Shown one piece after another: positions 1 to 6,342 of a DNA stretch of 8,638 nt (position 1 is the first letter of the stretch; every line of letters starts with the position of its first letter). The notes below the pieces were generated by a model. That model did not search any database, was not told the DNA's origin, and saw only the letters and a list, made by a program, of their open reading frames with translations. Both the position numbers and the translations under genes were made by a program. The stretch comes from Oleiagrimonas sp035690885. Lineage in GTDB: Bacteria > Pseudomonadota > Gammaproteobacteria > Xanthomonadales > Rhodanobacteraceae. The stretch covers positions 1 through 8,638 of the forward strand of contig DASSKC010000118.1 in assembly GCA_035690885.1 (NCBI GenBank), written 5' to 3'.

Positions 1-1608
1 GACGTGCTCGAGGGCAATTACCCCGGCGAGGCGGTGCCGGATCTGGTGGTATGCGTGGCCGACGCCACCAATCTGCGACTGCATCTGCGCTTTCTGCTGG
101 AGCTGCGCAGTATCGGCCTGCCGGTGGTGCTGGCATTGAACATGATGGACGACGCCAAGCGCCGCGGGATCAAGATCGACATTCCCGAGCTGGAACGCCG
201 TCTTGGCGTGCCCGTGGTTGAAACCGTCGCGGTCAAGCGTGGCGGAGTGCGGGCCTTGGCCGCGCGTGTCGATGGCGATGTGCCGGCGGTGCTGCCCGAA
301 CATCAGCGCCGCGTGAGCGATCGCGGCAACCTGCATGCGCAGGTGCGCGAGATCATGCGCGACACGGTGGACATGCCGCGGGTCACGGCGCGTCTGGATG
401 ACGCGCTCGACCGGGTCGTGCTGCATCCCGTACTGGGCCTGGTCATCCTGGCCGCGGTGATGTTCCTGATCTTCCAGGGCGTGTACACGCTGGGCACGCC
501 GATGACCGATATCATCGCCAACGGCTTTGCCTGGCTGGGTGTGCAGACCGCGGCGTGGCTGCCTGCCGGGCCGCTGCAGGGGCTGATCGTCGACGGCATC
601 TTTGGTGGTCTGGGCACGGTGCTGGGCTTTTTGCCGCTGATCCTGGTGCTGTTTTTCTTCATCCTGACGCTGGAAGAATCCGGTTACCTGCCGCGTGCCG
701 CGTTCCTGCTTGATCGCATGATGGTGTCGGTCGGCTTGACCGGGCGCTCGTTCATTCCGTTGCTGTCGAGTTTTGCCTGCGCCATCCCCGGCATCATGGG
801 CACGCGCAGCATCACCGATCGGCGTGATCGCCTGACCACCATCCTGGTGGCGCCATTGATGACGTGCTCGGCGCGTCTGCCGGTTTATGCGTTGCTGATT
901 GCCGCCTTCATTCCGACGCGTCCGGTGTTCGGCGTGTTCAATCTGCAAGGGGTGGTCCTGTTCGCGTTGTACGTGGCCGGCATTGTCGGCGCCATGGTCG
1001 TGGGTTGGGTGATGAAGCACATCCGCCGCGACAAGAGCGAGCATGCCCTGCTGATGGAACTGCCGTCCTACCGGTTGCCCAAGCCGCGCGACATCGCGCT
1101 GGGCCTGTACGAGCGCGGCGGCATCTTCATGAAACGCCTGACCGGCGTGATCCTGGCATTGACGGTGCTGATGTGGGCCTTGTCGAGCTTTCCCGCGCCG
1201 CCGCCGGGTGCGACCGAACCGGCCATCGACTACTCCATCGCCGGCTATCTGGGTCATGCGTTTTCGTACATTTTCGCGCCGATCGGCTTCAACTGGCAGA
1301 TGAGCCTGGCGCTGGTGCCGGCCTTTGCCGCGCGCGAGACGGCGGTGGCGGCGCTGGCCACGGTGTATGCCGTGGGCGGCGATGCCGGCGCGCTGGGGCC
1401 GGCACTGGCTTCGCATATCTCGCTGGCCACGGCCTTGTCGTTCCTGGTGTGGTTTGCCTATGCGCCGCAATGCATGTCGACGCTGGCCATCATCAAGCGC
1501 GAGACCAACTCCTGGCGCACCGTGTTCATCTCCTTCGGCTACCAGTTCGTGATGGCCTATGTGGCTTCGTTGATCGTCTACCAGGTTGCGAGTGTCTTGT
1601 GGTCATGA
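1..1608 (+). CDS. feoB: FeoB ferrous iron transporter, 5'-truncated by window edge
   Basis: FeoB imports Fe(II) across the inner membrane and couples an N-terminal GTP-binding domain to a polytopic permease. The reading frame is open from base 1 and ends at TGA 1606-1608, giving 535 visible residues. Compared with typical FeoB, I infer that roughly 80-90 N-terminal residues (G1 to G3 motifs) lie upstream. Visible parts: the end of the G domain with the guanine-specificity motif NMMD (fragment residues 47-50), a linker of about 90 residues, then hydrophobic segments from about residue 140. The pore-type motifs are SFACAIPGIMGTR (Cys260), APLMTCSARLPVY (Cys289) and YAPQCMSTLAIIKRET (Cys491). 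The 29-residue spacing of the first two cysteines matches what I recall for characterised FeoB proteins. ETAVAALATVY near residue 446 is another family signature. The C-terminus is complete. The next gene overlaps it by 4 bases, so the two are probably translationally coupled. A feoA gene is expected upstream, outside the window. Confidence 0.96.
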   Translation, partial: DVLEGNYPGEAVPDLVVCVADATNLRLHLRFLLELRSIGLPVVLALNMMDDAKRRGIKIDIPELERRLGVPVVETVAVKRGGVRALAARVDGDVPAVLPEHQRRVSDRGNLHAQVREIMRDTVDMPRVTARLDDALDRVVLHPVLGLVILAAVMFLIFQGVYTLGTPMTDIIANGFAWLGVQTAAWLPAGPLQGLIVDGIFGGLGTVLGFLPLILVLFFFILTLEESGYLPRAAFLLDRMMVSVGLTGRSFIPLLSSFACAIPGIMGTRSITDRRDRLTTILVAPLMTCSARLPVYALLIAAFIPTRPVFGVFNLQGVVLFALYVAGIVGAMVVGWVMKHIRRDKSEHALLMELPSYRLPKPRDIALGLYERGGIFMKRLTGVILALTVLMWALSSFPAPPPGATEPAIDYSIAGYLGHAFSYIFAPIGFNWQMSLALVPAFAARETAVAALATVYAVGGDAGALGPALASHISLATALSFLVWFAYAPQCMSTLAIIKRETNSWRTVFISFGYQFVMAYVASLIVYQVASVLWS

Positions 1609-1940
1609 GCACGGGTCTTGTCATCCAGTACGTGATCGTCGGCCTTGTCGTGCTGGCCTGCATCTGGCTGGCAATGCGCAAGCTGCTGCCGAAGACGACC
1701 AACCGCTGGCTGGCCGCCGCGTCCATCCATTTTGGGCGCAAACGCGAGTCGCGCGTGGCGCAGGTGCTCAGTCGTCGCCTGCAGCCCAAGGCCGCCACGT
1801 CGCACAGTTGCGCCGACGGCTGCGCCACCTGCGGCGCGTGTGGTCCGAAAAGGCCGGCCGCCGCACGGTCGCGCGACGAGCAAAGCGTGCCGTTGCACTT
1901 CATGCCCATCCCCGAGCGCGACGGCAAGCGTTCGTCATAG
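1605..1940 (+). CDS. Small FeoB-linked membrane-anchored Cys-cluster protein (DUF6587-like)
   Basis: This is a 111-residue protein starting at ATG 1605, whose ATGA overlaps the feoB stop, and ending at TAG 1938-1940. Residues 6-24 form one hydrophobic helix (IQYVIVGLVVLACIWLAMR). It is followed by a basic segment and a cysteine cluster C69-x3-C73-x2-C76-x2-C79, then a polar tail. The helix is followed by many Arg/Lys residues, so by the positive-inside rule the Cys cluster should face the cytoplasm. The layout matches the DUF6587 / FeoB-associated Cys-rich type of protein found after feoB, from memory rather than a search. A role in handling Fe(II), binding an Fe-S cluster or assisting FeoB, analogous to FeoC, is inferred from position and cysteines. 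The same frame is open far upstream inside feoB (from 864), but that extension would overlap feoB almost entirely and lacks a start of its own, so 1605 is the sensible start. Confidence 0.85.
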   Translation: MSTGLVIQYVIVGLVVLACIWLAMRKLLPKTTNRWLAAASIHFGRKRESRVAQVLSRRLQPKAATSHSCADGCATCGACGPKRPAAARSRDEQSVPLHFMPIPERDGKRSS

Positions 1941-1950
1941 GGGCTCTGCC

Positions 1951-2757
1951 TTACACCGACATGACGCGCACGCCTTGCTCGCGCAACATGTCGAGCGCTT
2001 CGCCTGACGCGTTGGTGTCGGTGATGACCACGTCCAGTTCCGTCACGGGGATGATGACCGAGAGGCTGCGCCGGCCCAGCTTGCTGGAGTCGAGCACGGC
2101 AATGGACTCACGCGCCGCGTGGACCATTTGCGCGTTCAGCGTCGCTTCCTGCGGATCGGGCGTGGTCGCGCCAACGCGCGGGTCGAGACCGTCCACACCC
2201 AGGAACAAGCGGTCGGCGGTGAGTTTGGACAAGGCTTGTTCGGCGTCGGTGCCGGTCAACGAGTAGGACGTGGGGCGCAGCATGCCGCCCAGCATCATCA
2301 CGCGAACACCTTGCAAGCCGTTCAATTCCATCGCGATGTTGAGCGCATTGGTGATCACGGTCAGCGCGAGCCAGCGGCGCTGGCGGATCTGTCGCGCGAT
2401 TTCCACCGTGGTCGAGCCCGAATCGAGAATGATGGTTTCGCCGTCGCCGATCAGCTTGGCCGCCGCGGCGCCAATGCGGCGTTTTTCGGCCAAGTGCCGG
2501 GTTTCCTTGACCGGCAGCGGCGTGTCGGTGCGGGCCACGGCCGCCGGCAGCGCGCCGCCGTGCGATCGGGTGATGGCGCCGGCGCGGGCCAGTGCGTCCA
2601 GGTCGCCGCGAATGGTCACGGCGGAAATGTCGAAGTGTCTGGCCAGCTCGTCCACTGTCGCGCGGCCATCGACTTCGACCATCTCGACGATGTGCCGGCG
2701 ACGCTCCTCGAGGAGCATGCGCGGAACTTTCGAACCGGCCTTCGGTGGTTTGTTCAT
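1951..2757 (-). CDS. DeoR/GlpR family transcriptional regulator, AgaR-like
   Basis: A 268-residue cytoplasmic repressor of the DeoR family, of the usual length. Residues 16-70 form the winged helix-turn-helix: RRRHIVEMVE, then a recognition helix in SAVTIRGDLDAL (45-56) and the family hallmark RSHGGAL (64-70). The rest is the sugar-phosphate sensor domain with an isomerase-like fold: ILDSGSTTVEIA (110-121), the phosphate-binding loop around ITNALN, MLGGMLR (155-161), LFLGVDGLD (184-192) and DSSKLGR (223-229). The overall pattern resembles E. coli AgaR more than DeoR itself, so a phosphorylated hexose or hexosamine effector is plausible but unproven. I chose ATG 2757. Its A is shared with the TGA of the upstream amidohydrolase (TGATG), a typical coupled restart. 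A GTG at 2760 is the only earlier in-frame choice nearby. The preceding Shine-Dalgarno is weak (GGA). Likely targets are its own operon and the divergent glycosidase genes. The stop (TAA, 1951-1953) lies 10 bp from the convergent feo operon. Confidence 0.93.
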   Translation of the reverse strand: MNKPPKAGSKVPRMLLEERRRHIVEMVEVDGRATVDELARHFDISAVTIRGDLDALARAGAITRSHGGALPAAVARTDTPLPVKETRHLAEKRRIGAAAAKLIGDGETIILDSGSTTVEIARQIRQRRWLALTVITNALNIAMELNGLQGVRVMMLGGMLRPTSYSLTGTDAEQALSKLTADRLFLGVDGLDPRVGATTPDPQEATLNAQMVHAARESIAVLDSSKLGRRSLSVIIPVTELDVVITDTNASGEALDMLREQGVRVMSV

Positions 2758-3968
2758 CACTCGATTCCAAACAGATACGCGCTGTTGTCGTGATAGACCT
2801 TGCGCACAATGGTGTCGGAAAGCTTCAAGCCGTAGATCGACCAGCGCCCCTGTGGTGGTTTGAATGCCGGTGCGTAGTCGAAATATTCGTCCTCGGTTTC
2901 GAGGAAGCGGTAATAGATCTCGTACAACTCGTCCGAGAACAACTGCTGCGGCACGTCATCGCCCCACGGTGAAGGTACGGCGTCGGTACCGAAAAGGATG
3001 CGGTCCTGGTACTTGTCGAAAAATCGCTGCGCGATGCGTGGCTGACGACCCAGCTCGGCGATACGTGCGCTGATGTCCACCAGCGTGTTGGGATAACGGT
3101 CCAGGCAAGCGGATACGGCGGCCAGGTTTTCCGCGTTGTTGCCGACGTGGAGCAGGACGAAGGTGGTGTCCGGATGACGCGCGATGACGCGGTCGCGTGC
3201 CTCGATCAATGTCTTGTGGTCGGGATATTCCGGCCCGTAGAACGACCAGTCCGGATGTTGCGCCAGCTCCTCGTAGCGTTCGTTGCTGGCGTCGATGGGC
3301 AGGAAAAATGCCTCGGGGTCGGAGATGTGCATGAACACCGGCATGTCGTGCGCGGCGCAGGCTTCCCACATCGAGTCGAAGCGTTTGTCGTCGACCGCAA
3401 CCAACGGGCCTTCGTCGATGTTTTCGCGCAGATAAAGGCCCAGGGTTTTCAGCAGTTTCAGACCGCGCGCGCCGACGCGGTGGGCGTGCTCGATCGCCTC
3501 GCCCTGGCGGCGTGCAAAGTCCGGCTCGGTGAACAATCCGAAGGACGGTTCGGTCAGCGTCAGAAAACGCCCGGGAGCGGCCTCGTCGAACGTGCGGATG
3601 CTTTGCTCGAGCCCCTTGCCGGTGCCGCCGGTCAGGTTGACCAGCGTCTTGATGTGCTTGCGGTCCATGATAGGCAGCAGGTCTTCTGGCCGTGCAAAGA
3701 CGGTGATTTCCTCGCCCACCGACACGCCGCTGCGTATCTCGCGGGTCCAGGTGAGATGTGCGTGCATGTCGATGACCGGAAAGCGCGGTTGCGGCACCCG
3801 CGTTTCCGGCACGTGCAACATGCTGCGGGGTTTGAAGTCCTCGAGCTTGAGGCCGGACTTGCTTTCGTCGGGCGCGGTTTCAAGCGGGTTCTTGCCCTTG
3901 TCCTCCAGTCGCACGGTGCCGGCGTGCGTGGGTGGCGCGCAACAGAAACAGTGATGGTCGTGACTCAT
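2757..3968 (-). CDS. Amidohydrolase-2 family metal-dependent hydrolase
   Basis: A 403-residue protein with a TIM-barrel amidohydrolase fold (PF04909-type). Metal and catalytic signatures appear in order: DMHAH (Asp67, His69, His71) after strand 1, GLKLLK (Lys171), FMHIS (His214), LLHVGNN (His274) and ILFGTD (Asp329). These are the expected HxH, Lys, His, His, Asp set, so the enzyme looks intact. The segment GRQPRIAQRFFDKYQDRILFGTD and the tail LETEDEYFDY resemble a broad group of uncharacterised amidohydrolases that I recall from planctomycetes and acidobacteria. PF04909 members include decarboxylases and sugar-lactone hydrolases, so the substrate cannot be named. There is no signal peptide, so it should be cytoplasmic. 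The N-terminus (MSHDHHCFCC, residues 1-10) is unusually rich in His and Cys and is followed by a polar stretch of about 50 residues before the barrel. It is the first gene of the operon, with the regulator coupled behind it. No strong Shine-Dalgarno precedes ATG 3968, so a later start (e.g. Met50) is not excluded. Confidence 0.92.
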   Translation of the reverse strand: MSHDHHCFCCAPPTHAGTVRLEDKGKNPLETAPDESKSGLKLEDFKPRSMLHVPETRVPQPRFPVIDMHAHLTWTREIRSGVSVGEEITVFARPEDLLPIMDRKHIKTLVNLTGGTGKGLEQSIRTFDEAAPGRFLTLTEPSFGLFTEPDFARRQGEAIEHAHRVGARGLKLLKTLGLYLRENIDEGPLVAVDDKRFDSMWEACAAHDMPVFMHISDPEAFFLPIDASNERYEELAQHPDWSFYGPEYPDHKTLIEARDRVIARHPDTTFVLLHVGNNAENLAAVSACLDRYPNTLVDISARIAELGRQPRIAQRFFDKYQDRILFGTDAVPSPWGDDVPQQLFSDELYEIYYRFLETEDEYFDYAPAFKPPQGRWSIYGLKLSDTIVRKVYHDNSAYLFGIE

Positions 3969-4043
3969 GGCGGATTCGATGATGCGGATGGGAGAGGGGT
4001 GACGCCGCGATCAGGTTCGACGGCGTGTGCCTGCGGGATCTCG

Positions 4044-4063
4044 CGCACTGACGGGTCAGTGCG
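4044..4063. repeat. Perfect 8-bp inverted repeat (hairpin) in the divergent control region
   Basis: CGCACTGA, loop CGGG, TCAGTGCG: a perfect 8-bp stem with a 4-base loop. It lies 76 bp upstream of the amidohydrolase start. On the minus strand it would probably sit in that gene's leader RNA, or it could be a palindromic operator. No T-run follows it in either direction (A-run on plus, CGAGATCC on minus), so it is not a standard intrinsic terminator for either unit. Confidence 0.55.
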
Positions 4064-4091
4064 AAAATCGAAGCTTGCATGCTGCTGTTGA

Positions 4092-4141
4092 TTTCAAATA
4101 GTCTTTCGATAACTTGCGTAATATTTCGCAAACTTTCGATA
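4092..4141. promoter_or_regulatory. Probable operator: helically phased TTTC/TTGC repeats plus near-palindrome
   Basis: TTTC or TTGC elements begin at 4092, 4104, 4114, 4124 and 4134, the last four exactly 10 bp apart, so they lie on one face of the helix. CTTTCGATA occurs exactly at 4103-4111 and 4133-4141. Between these copies lies TTGCGTAATATTTCGCAA (4114-4131), which equals its reverse complement at 16 of 18 positions. The tract is strikingly AT-rich for this genome and sits between divergent units, one of which encodes a DeoR-family regulator. DeoR-family operators often carry repeated TTTC or TTCG half-sites (general knowledge of AgaR- and GlpR-type sites). That this is the site of the adjacent regulator is inferred. 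Confidence 0.6.
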
Positions 4142-4153
4142 TACGATCATATT
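4125..4153 (+). promoter_or_regulatory. Candidate sigma-70 promoter for the glycosidase genes
   Basis: TTCGCA (4125-4130) as -35 and CATATT (4148-4153) as -10 are separated by 17 bp. Each matches the consensus at 4 of 6 positions. Transcription would begin near 4160, giving a leader of roughly 97 bases before ATG 4257. The -35 lies inside the phased-repeat operator, so a repressor bound there would block polymerase. I could not pick a convincing minus-strand promoter for the amidohydrolase unit. The call rests on weak matches. Confidence 0.35.
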
Positions 4154-4244
4154 CAGTCAGGTGGGCAGGCCTGTCAAACCCGTTGACCCATTGCATCCGT
4201 CGCACGCACCGGACCGCGGCACGGTACAAGCTTTCAGCCAGACC

Positions 4245-4249
4245 GAGAG
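4245..4249 (+). promoter_or_regulatory. Ribosome binding site deciding the start of the GH-D enzyme
   Basis: GAGAG ends 7 bases before ATG 4257. The same frame is open back to a GTG at 4161, but that would put 32 non-hydrophobic residues ahead of the signal peptide, and I see no Shine-Dalgarno directly before it (TCAGTCAG). This site supports 4257 as the true start. A second ATG follows immediately at 4260. Confidence 0.6.
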
Positions 4250-4256
4250 TTCAATC

Positions 4257-6290
4257 ATGATGGCATCGACATTGTTCACCACGACGCCGGATTCGCACCA
4301 CGGGTTCGGATCGTGGCTCAAGGTTTGCGTGCTTGGCACGGCGTGCCTGTTTGCCGCCGGCACCACGGTCGGCGTCGCTCATGCCGCGGCGGACACCAGC
4401 CACTTCGGCAACGCGTTTGTTTCCGCGCAGTGGAATGTCGCCGACGGCAAACTCCGCAATCTGGTGGTGACCGACAAGATCAACCACAAGACGATTCCGG
4501 TGACCGCGCCATTCAAGCTGACGCTCAAGGACGGCAGCACGCTTGGTGTGAAGAACATGCATCTCGTGTCCATGCCCCATCAGGTCACTCTCGAGGCGAA
4601 GCCGGATGCGGCGCGCTTGTCCGCGCGGTTGCCGGGCAAGGCCGTCGCGGCCAGCTTCCGCAGCAAGAACGGCGACATCAAGGTCGACTGGCGTCTGGTG
4701 CAGCGCAAGGGGTCACATTACCTGCGCGAGATCGTCACCATTTCCGCGACCGGAAGTGATGCGGCGATCGAGCATGTCGACCTGTTCGATCTCAAGGCCA
4801 AGGGCGCCATCGTCAAAGGTTCCGTGAAGGGCGCGCCCGTGGTGGCCGGCAACAACTGGTTCGGCTTCGAGTTTCCGATGTCGCATACCCAGGCCTGGAG
4901 TGGCAAGGTGCGCATGTGGGTCAACCGCTCGTTGCCGCTCAAGAAGGGCCATTCGGTGACTTATTCGGCGGTCATCGGTGCGGCCCGACCGACCCAGCTG
5001 CGGCGTGACTTCGGCAACTACGTCGAGCGCGAACGCGCACACCCGTACCGTCCGTTCCTGCATTACAACTCGTGGTACGACATCGGCTATTTCACGCCCT
5101 ACACGGAGAAGCAGGCGCTCGAGCGCATCAACGCGTTCGGCAAACAGCTGGTCGAAAAGCGCGGCGTGAAGATCGATTCGTTCCTGTTCGACGATGGTTG
5201 GGACGACTACAGCGGGGCCTGGCATTTCAGCAAGGCGTTTCCGAATGGCTTCAAGCCGCTGTGCAAGGCCGCCGGCAAGTATGATGCCGCACCCGGCATC
5301 TGGCTGTCGCCGTGGGGTGGCTACGGCAAGCCGCATGACGAGCGCATCAAGAACGCGCGCAAGCTCGGCTACGGCATCGTCGACGATGGTCTGGCGCTGT
5401 CGGCACCCAAGTACTGGAAGCGCTTCCATCACGTGGTGATGACGCTCTTGAACGACGATTGCATCAACCAGTTCAAGCTCGACGGCACCGGCAACGTCAA
5501 CAGCGTCTATCCGGGCAGCAAGTTCGACAGCGATTTCGACGCCGCCATCCAGCTGATCGAAGACATTCGTGCCGACAAGCCCAATACCTTCATCAACTTG
5601 ACGACCGGCACCTGGGCCTCGCCGTTCTGGTTGCGTTACGCCGACTCGATCTGGCGTGGCGGTTACGACCACAACTTCACCGGTGTCGGCAGCAAGCGCG
5701 AGCAGTGGATCACCTATCGCGATGCGCAGACCTATCAGAACATCGTGATGAAGGGGCCGTTGTTCCCGCTCAATTCGCTGATGCTGCACGGCATCATCTA
5801 CGCCGAGCATGCCCGCGGCCTGGATACCGACCCGGGGCATGACTTCGCCAACGAGGTGCGCAGTTACTTTGCCACCGGTACCGACCTGCAGGAGATGTAC
5901 ATCACCCCGTCGCTGCTGAGCGATCACGACTGGGATGTGCTGGCCGCTGCCGCCAAGTGGGCGCGCGCCAATGCCGACGTGCTCGAAGACACGCACTGGA
6001 TCGGTGGTGACCCGGGTCGTCTGGATGTCTACGGCTGGGCGTCGTGGACACCGGTCAAGGCCATCATCACCTTCCGCAACCCGAGCAGCAAGCCGCAGCT
6101 GGCCGTGATCAACCTGCGCAAGCAGCTCGAACTGCCCAAGGGTGCCGCGCGCAACTTCAGCGTGAAAGACGTCTGGAAAACCGGCGGTGACAGCGTACCG
6201 GCCACGCTCAGTGCCGATCACCTGACGACGATCGAACTCAAGCCGTTCGAGGTGTTGACGCTGGCATTGAAGCCCGCGCAGGGGGATTGA
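4257..6290 (+). CDS. Exported clan GH-D (GH36-like) glycoside hydrolase, putative alpha-galactosidase-type
   Basis: A 677-residue protein. A Sec signal peptide spans about residues 1-43: a long n-region, a hydrophobic core VCVLGTACLFAAG and probable cleavage after AHA (43). Next comes an all-beta N-terminal domain (about 50-250), then a TIM barrel. Barrel motifs match clan GH-D (GH27/31/36): HYNSWYDIGYFTP at strand 1, SFLFDDGWDDYSG with Asp312-Asp313, FPNGFKPL, PGIWLSPWGGYG, and QFKLDGTGN whose Asp409 sits where the clan's catalytic nucleophile (KxD) lies. RYADSIWRGGYD (Asp463, Asp471) is where the acid/base is expected; I favour Asp463. A small C-terminal beta domain ends around LKPFEVLTLALKP. 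The motifs differ enough from classical GH36 (no WxSD acid/base signature) that the substrate cannot be read off: alpha-galactoside, alpha-N-acetylgalactosaminide or another is possible. I recall that database relatives are sometimes labelled 'enterotoxin'; nothing here supports a toxin role. It is 52 bp upstream of the GH35 gene, probably co-transcribed, and divergent from the DeoR operon. Confidence 0.88.
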   Translation: MMASTLFTTTPDSHHGFGSWLKVCVLGTACLFAAGTTVGVAHAAADTSHFGNAFVSAQWNVADGKLRNLVVTDKINHKTIPVTAPFKLTLKDGSTLGVKNMHLVSMPHQVTLEAKPDAARLSARLPGKAVAASFRSKNGDIKVDWRLVQRKGSHYLREIVTISATGSDAAIEHVDLFDLKAKGAIVKGSVKGAPVVAGNNWFGFEFPMSHTQAWSGKVRMWVNRSLPLKKGHSVTYSAVIGAARPTQLRRDFGNYVERERAHPYRPFLHYNSWYDIGYFTPYTEKQALERINAFGKQLVEKRGVKIDSFLFDDGWDDYSGAWHFSKAFPNGFKPLCKAAGKYDAAPGIWLSPWGGYGKPHDERIKNARKLGYGIVDDGLALSAPKYWKRFHHVVMTLLNDDCINQFKLDGTGNVNSVYPGSKFDSDFDAAIQLIEDIRADKPNTFINLTTGTWASPFWLRYADSIWRGGYDHNFTGVGSKREQWITYRDAQTYQNIVMKGPLFPLNSLMLHGIIYAEHARGLDTDPGHDFANEVRSYFATGTDLQEMYITPSLLSDHDWDVLAAAAKWARANADVLEDTHWIGGDPGRLDVYGWASWTPVKAIITFRNPSSKPQLAVINLRKQLELPKGAARNFSVKDVWKTGGDSVPATLSADHLTTIELKPFEVLTLALKPAQGD

Positions 6291-6342
6291 GCATGCCAGC
6301 CCCGCACAGGATGCGTGCCGCCAAGCCAACTGAGGACCGTGC

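Noticed and set aside
864..1604. Upstream extension of the Cys-cluster protein frame
   Set aside because: The frame is open but overlaps the conserved FeoB permease region; the translation before 1605 is Arg/Ala/Gly-rich and non-membrane, and the ATGA overlap gives a natural start at 1605.
1941..1950. Terminator between the convergent feo and DeoR operons
   Set aside because: Only 10 bp separate the stop codons and I see no hairpin with a T-run there or just inside either gene end; termination must occur by another route or within the opposing gene.
3147..4091. 314-residue open frame on the plus strand
   Set aside because: It is antisense to the amidohydrolase, whose metal motifs are all intact; the translation has no recognisable domain.
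4161..4256. GTG start at 4161 for the GH-D enzyme
   Set aside because: It would place 32 polar residues before the signal peptide and has no clear ribosome site; ATG 4257 has GAGAG at 7 bases.
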